Assembly (NCBI GenBank): GCA_018003015.1
Contig: JAGNEZ010000013.1
Span: forward strand, 61,296 to 125,295
Direction: 5' to 3'
Length of the DNA: 64,000 nucleotides
Origin: Phycisphaerae bacterium
Lineage (GTDB): Bacteria; Planctomycetota; Phycisphaerae; UBA1845; PWPN01
A program made the translations under genes and the position numbers. The stretch's first letter is position 1; every line of letters begins with the position of its first letter. Shown one piece after another: positions 1 through 7,652 of this stretch. The notes under the pieces were generated by a model. It did no database searches. It saw only the letters and a program-made list of their open reading frames with translations, and was not told the DNA's origin.

Positions 1-432
1 GTGCGGGTGGTGAACGAGACCACCGCGACACTGGACGTGCCGATTGTGTGGGATGACGGTTCCCTGCCGACCTACAGTTACACGGTTCGCGGTCTGACTC
101 CCGACGGCCACGACACCGGGACGCTGATTCAGTGGCCCGTGCTCCGTATTGGCCTGGGAGACCTTGACTTCCCGAATGCGCCGCTGATCGTGGCCAATTT
201 CCCGGATGGCAGCAGCACGGGCGTGATTTTCGGTCGGTCTGCGCTCCAGGCGGGTGTGGATTACAGTGAAGGCGACACGATCATCTTCCAGATCGCGGCG
301 GACAGTCGCAGCCCGGCCTACATTCGTGTGGACGCCGGCAAGATTGATGGCAGTTCTCAGTTGCAGACTGGGCTCAGCCGTGCCGACCCGTTTGGGCGAC
401 TGTGGTCTTTGCTTGCGGCCCTGGGATTCTGA
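1..432 (+). CDS. C-terminal part of a small secreted protein (5' end outside window)
   Basis: The reading frame is open from the first base, so the true start lies to the left. The visible 143 residues begin at an R-V-V-N-E-T stretch that matches the region just after the lipobox and linker of the protein at 1675-2151 (I-R-V-I-N-E-S). Both also share a later G-V-I/T-V-F-G/T-G ... G-D-x-I-I-F-Q segment. I infer that about 50 residues, including a signal peptide, are missing. No enzymatic motif is visible and the function is unknown. A hairpin follows the stop codon, and the next gene in the same direction probably belongs to the same family and transcript. Confidence 0.6.
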   Translation: MRVVNETTATLDVPIVWDDGSLPTYSYTVRGLTPDGHDTGTLIQWPVLRIGLGDLDFPNAPLIVANFPDGSSTGVIFGRSALQAGVDYSEGDTIIFQIAADSRSPAYIRVDAGKIDGSSQLQTGLSRADPFGRLWSLLAALGF

Positions 433-433
433 T

Positions 434-458
434 GGCCGGGGCATTTGCCGCCCCGGCC
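434..458 (+). other. Intergenic GC hairpin
   Basis: A perfect 9-bp inverted repeat (434-442 with 450-458) encloses a 7-base loop directly after the stop of the first gene. There is no T-run after it, so it is not a standard intrinsic terminator. The strong AAGGAG ribosome site of the next gene begins 5 bases after the stem. A role in mRNA processing or in tuning the downstream gene is possible but not shown. Confidence 0.35.
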
Positions 459-475
459 TATAAAGGAGCCTCTTT

Positions 476-1195
476 ATGCATCGTCGATGTCTGATCGCCT
501 GCGGGCTGGCGGTGGCTCTAGTGGTACCTGTGGTCATCGGCACGAGTTGCCCCGCGCCCTCGGATCCGTTTTACCTTTCGGTGACATCGAGCCGTTTGAA
601 CGTGGGTAGTCAAGTGCCCGATTGCGTGGATGGCTTCGTTTGCCTGTCCGTGGTGAACAGCGCGTGTATCATCGTCGAGTTTTCCCTTTATGTGAACAAC
701 GGATACGATCTTCAGCTGGACTACTGCACGTGGAATCCGAGCATCGTCGTCGGCGGGACTCCCCAGCGAGCCTCCGAGGAATGCCCCGGGTACAACCTCG
801 GCGAGTTCCAGATTTCGCGGGTGGATTTGTTTACGCCCCCCGCGGGCTTGCCCAGCAACCTCTATCCGATTCAGGGAAGTGCCATTCGCACCCTGGCTCC
901 ACGCGAGTCTGTTCTGGTACAGATCCAGGATGGAGACATCAAGACTTTTGGCATTGCCATCGGCCGGGTGGGAACGCTGCCGGCCGCCCCGGAGATTCGC
1001 GATGCACCTCGCTATCGGTGCACCATGGTTGACCTCGGCACGATCAACGTGCCGCGAAGCCCGGAGGACGTTCCCTCAGGTGAGACGTTCCAATACACGA
1101 TATACGACCAGAGCGACTGCGCGGTTCCCGGTCTGGCGCGCCTGGCGGTCCGTACAGGTACCTCCGGTAGCGGCACCTGCCCGCGGGTTCAGTGA
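476..1195 (+). CDS. Putative secreted protein of unknown function
   Basis: The 239-residue protein starts at ATG 476, with AAGGAG seven bases upstream. Residues 1-24 form a signal peptide: M-H-R-R, then a hydrophobic core, ending at G-T-S-C. The cysteine would be residue 25, but the lipobox is non-canonical, so lipidation is uncertain. The mature part is cysteine-rich, with about nine cysteines that suggest disulfides outside the cytoplasm. It carries a V-V-N ... V-N-N-G motif resembling V-I-N-E-S ... V-D-G in the lipoprotein at 1675-2151. No catalytic motif is seen. It lies 43 bases after the preceding gene in the same direction and is probably cotranscribed with it. Confidence 0.7.
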   Translation: MHRRCLIACGLAVALVVPVVIGTSCPAPSDPFYLSVTSSRLNVGSQVPDCVDGFVCLSVVNSACIIVEFSLYVNNGYDLQLDYCTWNPSIVVGGTPQRASEECPGYNLGEFQISRVDLFTPPAGLPSNLYPIQGSAIRTLAPRESVLVQIQDGDIKTFGIAIGRVGTLPAAPEIRDAPRYRCTMVDLGTINVPRSPEDVPSGETFQYTIYDQSDCAVPGLARLAVRTGTSGSGTCPRVQ

Positions 1196-1674
1196 GCTAC
1201 TCCGATTCAAGTCTGAGCCTCGGTTCAGCTGGCGGCTTTTATTGCCGGGGGGTGCTATGCCTTGCGTGGGCCAGGGAACTGCCTGGTGATGCCGTGGATC
1301 GAGGAGCGGGCCGCAGCTGTGGACAACGCGATCAGCCTCGGTGGGCTTGTCTGAAGACCGAGCCTCGACCGTAAGGCCCCCGTCGTTCCCCCTGCCCTGC
1401 CGCTTGCGCCGCCTCGGATCGTGTCATCGTCTCAGAGTTGGTGCCGTCGTCCATAAGCATGAACGGGTGTCCATGTTCATTGACCCGGAGACGGGCAGCC
1501 AGCCGCGTTTCAGGGTAGACTCGGTCCACGAGGATCGCCTCTGTGAGTGTGCAGTGGTGTCTGGGTCAACAGGAGAAAGCGCCTGGGCACCATGATTCGC
1601 ACCCAGCCACCGTACATCGCGTTTCGAGGATCGAGGACTGGGCGGCGGATCCATGTGGCCGGCACCGGCGCCGG
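1196..1674. other. Gene-poor stretch between convergent genes
   Basis: These 479 bases separate the 3' ends of two convergent lipoprotein-like genes. Overlapping open frames of 60-100 codons exist on both strands. None has a convincing ribosome site, recognisable motif or plausible signal sequence, and I do not call any of them. No clear terminator hairpin with a T-run was found. Confidence 0.4.
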
Positions 1675-2151
1675 TCAGTAGACCCCTGCGGTGATTTGTG
1701 CCCCTTCGAATTGGAAGAGGATAATGCTCCCGCACTCGAAGTCATCACCGAGCTGAAAGGTGTACTCGGGGCGGCCGGTGAAGACGGTGCCACCCACAAA
1801 CCCGCCGGTCGTTGGGTCGAGAAGGGATTGACTAACTGGTTCGATCATAGTGGGGCAAGGATTGCAGAACTCCTCGCAGAGCTTCTGCTCCTTTGAGCAG
1901 GTGATCGTCTGAGATACGCCGTCGACCAGATATTCGAACATGCTGTCGTATCCGGATTCGTTGATTACCCGGATGGTGACCGTCGCGGGGTCGAGTTGTG
2001 GCAGCGGGTTGCCAGCGGCAATGCCGTTGATGAACTCGTCGAACTCGGCATCGCCGTTACTGTAGCAGCCTGCCGCCATGGGCAGAGCCAAGGACAGGAT
2101 CGCGGGAACGATTATCCGACGCACGAGCTTGTTCAACCGGGGTAGTACCAT
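1675..2151 (-). CDS. Putative lipoprotein of unknown function
   Basis: I place the start at the ATG ending at 2151 (158 residues), because GGAAAGG lies just upstream and the protein then begins with a proper signal peptide: M-V-L-P-R-L-N-K, a hydrophobic core and A-A-G-C. The longer open frame upstream has no such features. After the lipidated cysteine comes an acidic linker, then a domain starting V-T-I-R-V-I-N-E-S with a C-x6-C-x3-C-x2-C cluster (C-S-K-E-Q-K-L-C-E-E-F-C-N-P-C). It resembles the fragment at 1-432 and, more weakly, the protein at 476-1195. Function is unknown; an envelope location is inferred from the signal. Confidence 0.7.
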   Translation of the reverse strand: MVLPRLNKLVRRIIVPAILSLALPMAAGCYSNGDAEFDEFINGIAAGNPLPQLDPATVTIRVINESGYDSMFEYLVDGVSQTITCSKEQKLCEEFCNPCPTMIEPVSQSLLDPTTGGFVGGTVFTGRPEYTFQLGDDFECGSIILFQFEGAQITAGVY

Positions 2152-2315
2152 GGTTTCGAGCTTACCTTTCCAACAGGACCCTTCGCGCCGATCCTCCGTA
2201 AGTCTCGGACGCGATGATTCTAACGGGACCGGATGTCCAGGGCAACGGGTCCGGCGGCAGGCCCTTCCGGGGGGGGGCAGATTGGCCAACGAGGCCGTTC
2301 GTTTCGCCTGCCGGG

Positions 2316-3080
2316 TCATCCCTCCCGCTGACCCAGGAAGCGAAGCAGTCCATCCAGGATCGTCACTGGGTGGGGTGGGCAGCCGGGAATGAACAGGTCG
2401 ATCGGAAGCAGCCCGGCAGCACCGTTAGAGCTCTCGGGTCGATCGACATAAGGCCCGCCGGAGATGGCACAAGCCCCTACGGCGATGACGAACTTGGGTG
2501 CCGGTGTTGCCTCGTACGTCTTGAGGAGAGCGGTTTTCATGTTCTCCGTGACCGGCCCGGTGATAACCAGCCCGTCGGCGTGCCGGGGCGAGGCCACGAA
2601 TTGGATGCCGAAGCGGCCCAGGTCGAAAACAACGGTAGTGAGCACGTTGAGATCGGCCTCACAAGCGTTGCATCCCCCTGCGCTCACCTGGCGGAGTCTG
2701 AGTGACCGCCCGAAGAGCCGCCGGACCTCCTCGCCCAGGGCCTCCGCCGGTTTGAACGTCCTCCCGTCCAGGATCAAGTCTTCCCGGCGCCGAGCGGCCA
2801 GGCTGTACTCGCGGCCCAACGTGATGGCACCGGTTGGGCAGGCCTGCGTGCACTCGGTACAGAACAAGCACCTTCCCATGTCCAGTTCCGGGCCGACTGA
2901 GCCGACTCGGATTGCCCCGGTGGGGCAGGAGCGGACACAGGTGTCACAGGGCGATACGCATTTGGCGCCGTTCAATGCGGGGCGTCCTCGAAAACGATCC
3001 GGCAAGACCGGTTCGGCGCCCGGGAAGGCAATTGTCCGGTGCCCCTGTTTTAGTCGTGCGATAAGGGCTTTGATCATCAT
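2316..3080 (-). CDS. Ferredoxin/20-kDa (PSST-like) fusion subunit of an Ehr/Hyf-type complex
   Basis: This is the electron-transfer subunit of a complex-I-like membrane complex (254 aa). The N-terminal half has two ferredoxin [4Fe-4S] motifs: C41-x3-C45-x2-C48-x3-C52-P and C71-x2-C74-x2-C77-x3-C81-P. The C-terminal half is a small-subunit (NuoB/HyfI-like) domain with G-G-C137-N-A-C140, G-A-C204 and P-G-C234-P-P, the ligands of the N2-type cluster. In E. coli hyf the two parts are separate genes (hyfH and hyfI); here they are one polypeptide. It is the last gene of the operon, 5 bases after the large subunit. Since the partner large subunit lacks NiFe ligands, electrons probably go to or from another acceptor. 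Confidence 0.88.
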   Translation of the reverse strand: MMIKALIARLKQGHRTIAFPGAEPVLPDRFRGRPALNGAKCVSPCDTCVRSCPTGAIRVGSVGPELDMGRCLFCTECTQACPTGAITLGREYSLAARRREDLILDGRTFKPAEALGEEVRRLFGRSLRLRQVSAGGCNACEADLNVLTTVVFDLGRFGIQFVASPRHADGLVITGPVTENMKTALLKTYEATPAPKFVIAVGACAISGGPYVDRPESSNGAAGLLPIDLFIPGCPPHPVTILDGLLRFLGQREG

Positions 3081-3085
3081 CGCCT

Positions 3086-4612
3086 CTACAGATCATGTCC
3101 GCAGTAGGACAGGTTGAAGCTCTTGTTGCACAGCGGGAAATCCGAAACCTGCTGGTTTCGCAGGGCCATCGCCAGACCGAACCAGTTGTGGAAGGACGGG
3201 TCGACGACTTTGTAGCCTGCAAGTCGGCCCTGCGAGTCGGTGATAGCCGCATGGCAGATTTCACCGCGCCATCCCTCGGTCAGCGTGACGGCCAGCGATG
3301 AGGGAGCCAGCGGGCCGATTTGGCGGAGGATCGCGCTTTCCGGCAGGGCTTTGAGTTGGCCGAGCAGGAAGCCCAGTGACCGTTGGATCTCCAGCCACCG
3401 CACGAAGGCCCGGCCGAAAACGTCGCCGCTCTCGGTGGTTGAAATGGGAATCTGGGCAAACCGGAAAATGCCGCTGGGGAGTTCCTGCCGCACGTCGCGT
3501 TCGAGTCCACAGGCCCGCGCCGCTACGCCGACCAACCCGAGTTCCTCGGCCGCGAGGCGCGACACAGTGCCGGTTTCCTGGAATCGGCTCATGACCGAAG
3601 GGGTCTCCCAGAGCAGATCGACGGCATTGGTCACGTCTTCTGTGGCCGCCTCCAGCCGCTCGACCAGTTGGCTCGTCCGGGGGTGGTCCAGGTCGAACAA
3701 CACACCACCCGGCCGAACGATGCCGCGTCCGAATCGACTGCCGCAGATCAGGGCGGTCATGTTTAGGAAATCGCCGCGGATGCGGCCGCAGTACGATGCC
3801 GTCGGCAGGTAGCCGACGTCACCGGCCAGCGCCCCCAGATCACCGGTATGGTTGGCCAGTCGCTCCAGTTCGAGGGTGATGCCGCGGATCGCCTGGGCTC
3901 GCGCGGGGACCTGGCAGCCGGCCAGGGCCTCGATTGCCTCGCAGCCCGCGCTTGCGTGGCCGATTGAGGTATCCCCTGCCAGCGTCTCCAGGAAGGGCAT
4001 GGTTCGTGGTCCCGGCCCGCCGATCAGGCCCTGTTCCACGCCCCGGTGCTGGTAGCCTAACGAGATCTCGAGGTGATGGACGATTTCGCCGTGACACTGG
4101 AAGCGGAAGTGACCAGGCTCGATGATTCCGGCGTGGACCGGTCCGACCGCGACCTCGTGGACCTCCTCGCCGCGGATCTGGAAGTACTTGGTGACGCACG
4201 GCTCGATGGTGGCGTTGGCTGGCCGGTTCCAGGCATCGTGGCCTGGGCGCCGAGAGGCGTGGAACCGGATCGGCTTGAGCCACGGGTGTCCCTCGGGTCT
4301 GACGCCCCATTGCTCGGCGATTTCGCGTTCAAACCAATGGGCGGACGGGCAGTCGGGTGTCAGGGCCGGGTAGCTGGCGGTCGCATCGGCCGACGTTACT
4401 TCGAGCACGCCCATGTCGCCCTGGGCGATGATGGCGTAGAGTCGAACGGATTCGCCGGGCAGGGGATGCCCGAAGAAGGCCGCCAGGCGCCCATCACGGG
4501 CAATTCCGCTGATGACCGAGTTGCGGAACTCGGTCATGCTGAGGACCGGCACCGCGCTGAGATCGGCCACTTCGCCGTTGCCTAAGGTGAGGTACATCGC
4601 GCCCGCCATCAT
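3086..4612 (-). CDS. NuoC/NuoD-like (HyfG-like) large subunit lacking NiFe ligands
   Basis: This 508-residue protein fuses a NuoC-like domain (about 1-125, with the H-W-F-E-R-E-I-A-E-Q-W-G signature) to a NuoD/hydrogenase-large-subunit domain that begins near G-P-V-H-A-G. In true group 4 hydrogenases the first NiFe motif is R-x-C-G-x-C; here the aligned residues 210-220 read T-L-A-G-D-T-S-I-G-H-A. The second motif D-P-C-x-x-C is also absent: the protein ends S-F-N-L-S-Y-C-G-H-D-L. All four metal ligands are therefore gone, the defining trait of energy-converting-hydrogenase-related (Ehr) complexes. The start ATG at 4612 overlaps the preceding gene's TGA (ATGA), with GGAGG upstream; a second ATG at 4609 is an equal alternative. 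Confidence 0.88.
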   Translation of the reverse strand: MMAGAMYLTLGNGEVADLSAVPVLSMTEFRNSVISGIARDGRLAAFFGHPLPGESVRLYAIIAQGDMGVLEVTSADATASYPALTPDCPSAHWFEREIAEQWGVRPEGHPWLKPIRFHASRRPGHDAWNRPANATIEPCVTKYFQIRGEEVHEVAVGPVHAGIIEPGHFRFQCHGEIVHHLEISLGYQHRGVEQGLIGGPGPRTMPFLETLAGDTSIGHASAGCEAIEALAGCQVPARAQAIRGITLELERLANHTGDLGALAGDVGYLPTASYCGRIRGDFLNMTALICGSRFGRGIVRPGGVLFDLDHPRTSQLVERLEAATEDVTNAVDLLWETPSVMSRFQETGTVSRLAAEELGLVGVAARACGLERDVRQELPSGIFRFAQIPISTTESGDVFGRAFVRWLEIQRSLGFLLGQLKALPESAILRQIGPLAPSSLAVTLTEGWRGEICHAAITDSQGRLAGYKVVDPSFHNWFGLAMALRNQQVSDFPLCNKSFNLSYCGHDL

Positions 4613-6084
4613 GATCCTCCCAGGGCCTGTGCTGCCTGATGGAGCAGTTGGCTCAGCCATGCAGGGACGTGGACGCCAAGGATCAGCACCATGAGTGCTA
4701 GAGCGACGGGCGGTAGGCTCGATGACCAGGACTCCGTCGTTTCCTTGCCCTTGAACGGTCCTGACGCCTCGCCCTGGGCCATTTTGAGGAAGACCGAGGC
4801 CATCCCGACGAAAATGACGGCCAGCAGGGCCAGGTACAGTGCTGCAACGCCGGGGCGGCCCTGGTCCAGCGCTGCCTTCAGGACGGTGAATTCGCTGAGG
4901 AACATGCCGAAGGGGGGTGACCCGGTGATGGCCAGGAAACCCGCGACCCAGAGCAGTCCGGAGACAGGGAGTACCCGGAACACGCCGCGGACGTCCCTGC
5001 CCGATTTCGTGCCGTACACCGCGAGGATGTTGCCTGCCACGAGGAAGAGCATGGCCTTGGTCAGTGAATGGTTGACCGCATGGAGCATAGCTCCAAACGC
5101 GCCCGCTCCACCGAGGCCGACGCCCAGGGCGAGGATTCCCACATGCTCAACGCTGGAGTAGGCGAGCATGCGTTTGTAGTCGGCCTGCCCGACAATGAAC
5201 ACCGCCGCTACGCCGATGGAAACGAGTCCGAGGAGGAGAAGAAGGTTCTGCCCGAACGCGGCACAGCCGGCTGCGGATAGCACCTGTTGGGCTCGGAGGA
5301 TGCTGAGGAACGCACAGTTGAGCAGGGCGCCGGACAGAAGGGCCGAGACGACCGAAGGTGACTCGCTGTGGGCGTCGGGTAGCCAGGTGTGCAGGGGGGC
5401 GAGGCCCATCTTGGTACCGTATCCCACGATCAGGAACACAAAGGCTGTCCTGAGCCACGCGCCGTGAAGCGAATCCCCGTGGCCCATGAGGTTCTGGACC
5501 ACCAGCGGCATCGTGCTTCCATCCGGGGCGGCGGCGGCCACGGCCAGGAAGAAATTGCCCAGCAAGGCAAGGGCGATACCGACCGAGCAGATCAGCAGGT
5601 ACTTCCATGTTGCCTCGAGTGACCGATGATGGCGGTGGAAGTAGATCAGCGGGGCGCTGGCCAGTGTTGTGGCCTCGACCGCGACCCAGATCAGTCCGAA
5701 ATGGGCGCTGACGCACACCAATGACATCATGCCCAGGAACACCAGCAGGCAGCCGGTGAAGACGGCCTCCGGGGCGTTGGAGATCAGGAAGCCCTCCTCG
5801 ATGTCATGGTGCGATCCGCGCGGTTCGCGGCTCAGGTAGCCCAGACCGTAGATGGCGGTGACCAGGAAAAGCAGGCTGGTGATGCTCAGGAACAGCAGGC
5901 CGAGGGCATCCAGCGCCAACCACGCCTCGACATGAACCTCGTCCTTGACCCACCAGGCTGCCGTTGTCAGGATCGTGTGACCGATGGCCGTGGCCATCAG
6001 CAGGGTCCGACGGGTGGCGTCGGATCGAATGAAAAAGGCGGCCAGACCGGCCAAAGATGGAATGAGAAACAGGGCCGCGATCAT
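4609..6084 (-). CDS. hyfF: HyfF/NuoN-like proton-translocating membrane subunit
   Basis: A 491-residue polytopic protein of the Mrp/NuoN/HyfF antiporter family, predicted to move H+ or Na+ in the membrane arm. The family signature M-G-L-A-P-L-H-T-W-L-P-D-A-H-S is present, followed by a Ser-rich S-P-S-V-V-S-A-L-L-S-G-A segment. The chosen start (M-I-A-A-L-F-L-I-P) lies 4 bases after the HyfE-like stop. The longer frame would overlap the upstream gene by about 80 bases and begins with a hydrophilic, unlikely leader. Tight packing with both neighbours indicates translational coupling within the operon. Confidence 0.88.
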   Translation of the reverse strand: MIAALFLIPSLAGLAAFFIRSDATRRTLLMATAIGHTILTTAAWWVKDEVHVEAWLALDALGLLFLSITSLLFLVTAIYGLGYLSREPRGSHHDIEEGFLISNAPEAVFTGCLLVFLGMMSLVCVSAHFGLIWVAVEATTLASAPLIYFHRHHRSLEATWKYLLICSVGIALALLGNFFLAVAAAAPDGSTMPLVVQNLMGHGDSLHGAWLRTAFVFLIVGYGTKMGLAPLHTWLPDAHSESPSVVSALLSGALLNCAFLSILRAQQVLSAAGCAAFGQNLLLLLGLVSIGVAAVFIVGQADYKRMLAYSSVEHVGILALGVGLGGAGAFGAMLHAVNHSLTKAMLFLVAGNILAVYGTKSGRDVRGVFRVLPVSGLLWVAGFLAITGSPPFGMFLSEFTVLKAALDQGRPGVAALYLALLAVIFVGMASVFLKMAQGEASGPFKGKETTESWSSSLPPVALALMVLILGVHVPAWLSQLLHQAAQALGGS

Positions 6085-6088
6085 GAGG

Positions 6089-6736
6089 TCATTCCTTGAG
6101 CGTGGACAGGCGGTCGGTGTCGATGTGATCGAACTCCCGGCTGATGTGGAAAATCGCGATGCCCATGACAAACACCGCTACGAAGATGTCAAGCAGAACG
6201 CCCAAGTCGATCAGGATCGTTGCCTCTTTGACCAGGGCAATGCCAAAGATGTAGATGCCGTTTTCGAGTCCCAGGTACCCGAGCACCTGGGTCACAGCTT
6301 TCTTTCGGCTGACGATTAGGAACAACCCGATCAGGATGGCGTGAAACGCGACGGGGACGACCAGGGGCGAAACCGCCGGGTCGATGGCGGGCAGGCGCGA
6401 TCCCAGCCAGATCGCTGCCGGCAGCCCCAGCGTGCCGATCAGCAGCGACATGGTGAATCCGATGAAAGGCTCGACTTCGCGGCGGACGTTGGCCTCGCGC
6501 ACGCCCCGGAGGAGCAGTCGCGGGAAGACCACTCCTTTGATGATCATCACTCCCACGACCAGGATGACGATGTGCGCCGAGACGGCATCGTGTCGCACGC
6601 CGACGGTGACGAAGCCCAGCATCACGCCCTGGATCGCCATGACGCGGATGCAGGTTCCCAGCGAACTCAGGCCGGTCATGGCCAGGTTGGTCAGAGCGAT
6701 CAGGATCAGTAACAGGTCAGTCCAGGCCGTCACCAT
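6089..6736 (-). CDS. hyfE: HyfE-like membrane subunit
   Basis: A 215-residue, very hydrophobic protein with about six membrane spans. It matches HyfE, which corresponds to NuoK-like helices plus extra spans. Visible landmarks are G-V-M-I-I-K-G-V-V-F-P in the first half and Q-V-L-G-Y-L-G-L-E-N-G-I in the second, where the buried glutamate is the expected proton-path residue. Only one base separates its ATG from the stop of the HyfC-like gene. It belongs to the membrane arm of the Ehr-type complex. Confidence 0.87.
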   Translation of the reverse strand: MVTAWTDLLLILIALTNLAMTGLSSLGTCIRVMAIQGVMLGFVTVGVRHDAVSAHIVILVVGVMIIKGVVFPRLLLRGVREANVRREVEPFIGFTMSLLIGTLGLPAAIWLGSRLPAIDPAVSPLVVPVAFHAILIGLFLIVSRKKAVTQVLGYLGLENGIYIFGIALVKEATILIDLGVLLDIFVAVFVMGIAIFHISREFDHIDTDRLSTLKE

Positions 6737-6737
6737 C

Positions 6738-7649
6738 TCACCTCAACACCAGAACGAGAGCGAATACGGCCAGTGCCCCGGCCCCTACGAGCATCTGCGG
6801 CACGCGAAGCAGACGCAGCCGGGCCATCGTAGACTCGATGATCCCGGTGAGCACGGCCAGGATGAACATGCCCAGCAGGAAAACTGGAGCGTCCAGCCAC
6901 ACATGTTCGCTTCGCACCGGCGTCATCAGTCCTACGAGCAGCGAGCCTAGCACCCACAACTTCACCGAGGCTCCATAAACGATGAAAGCGAAATCCGGCC
7001 CGCTGTTGTCCAGCACCATGACCTCGTGGATCATGGTCAGTTCCAGGTGAGTGTTCGGGTCGTCCACTGGGATGCGAGCGTTTTCTGCGAGGAAGACGGC
7101 CAGCAGGGCAGCGATCACCATCGCCAGCGACGCTCCGGCCTGTGTCCAGACGGCTGCCGTGATGCCCGCGTAGATCTCAGAGAGCGAGGCGCTGCCGGTC
7201 TCACGAGCGAGGGCGGCCAGGGCGAGCAAGAGCACCGGCTCAGCCAAGGCTGAGAACTGCACCTCCCGGCTGGCTCCCATGCCCTCGAAGCTGGATCCCG
7301 TATCCAGCGCTCCGATCACGGTGAAGAACCGCGCCAGTCCCAGTAGATAGGCCAACAGCACCAGATCGCCCGGGAACGCCATGAGGGCGGCCGTGCTGCC
7401 CAGGGGCAACAGCAGGACAGTCACGATAATCGCCGCGAGGGTGACGGGAGGTGCCGCCCTGAAGACCCAGGTGGTCGTCTTGCTGTAGACCGCACCTTTG
7501 GCCAGGAGCTTCCGCAGGTCGCGGTAGGTCTGGAAGACCGAAGGTCCGTTGCGGCCGGCAACGCAGGCTTTGACCCGGTTGACGACCCCGAGCATGAGCG
7601 GGGCCAAGGTGAGAGCCAGGAGCGGGTGGATCACGGAGGCGAGGTCCAT
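6738..7649 (-). CDS. hyfC: HyfC/NuoH-like membrane anchor subunit
   Basis: A 303-residue protein of the NuoH/HyfC/HycD family, which links the peripheral electron-transfer arm to the ion-pumping membrane subunits. The N-terminal cytoplasmic loop signature G-R-N-G-P-S-V-F-Q-T-Y-R-D-L-R-K-L is clear, and the loop near D-D-P-N-T-H-L-E-L-T-M-I-H-E carries the conserved acidic residues of the family. About eight transmembrane segments are visible. It starts 3 bases after the HyfB-like gene. Confidence 0.9.
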   Translation of the reverse strand: MDLASVIHPLLALTLAPLMLGVVNRVKACVAGRNGPSVFQTYRDLRKLLAKGAVYSKTTTWVFRAAPPVTLAAIIVTVLLLPLGSTAALMAFPGDLVLLAYLLGLARFFTVIGALDTGSSFEGMGASREVQFSALAEPVLLLALAALARETGSASLSEIYAGITAAVWTQAGASLAMVIAALLAVFLAENARIPVDDPNTHLELTMIHEVMVLDNSGPDFAFIVYGASVKLWVLGSLLVGLMTPVRSEHVWLDAPVFLLGMFILAVLTGIIESTMARLRLLRVPQMLVGAGALAVFALVLVLR

Positions 7650-7652
7650 GGT

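Noticed and set aside
1332..1735. Short overlapping frames between the two convergent lipoprotein genes
   Set aside because: None shows a ribosome site, signal peptide or motif, and frames on both strands compete.
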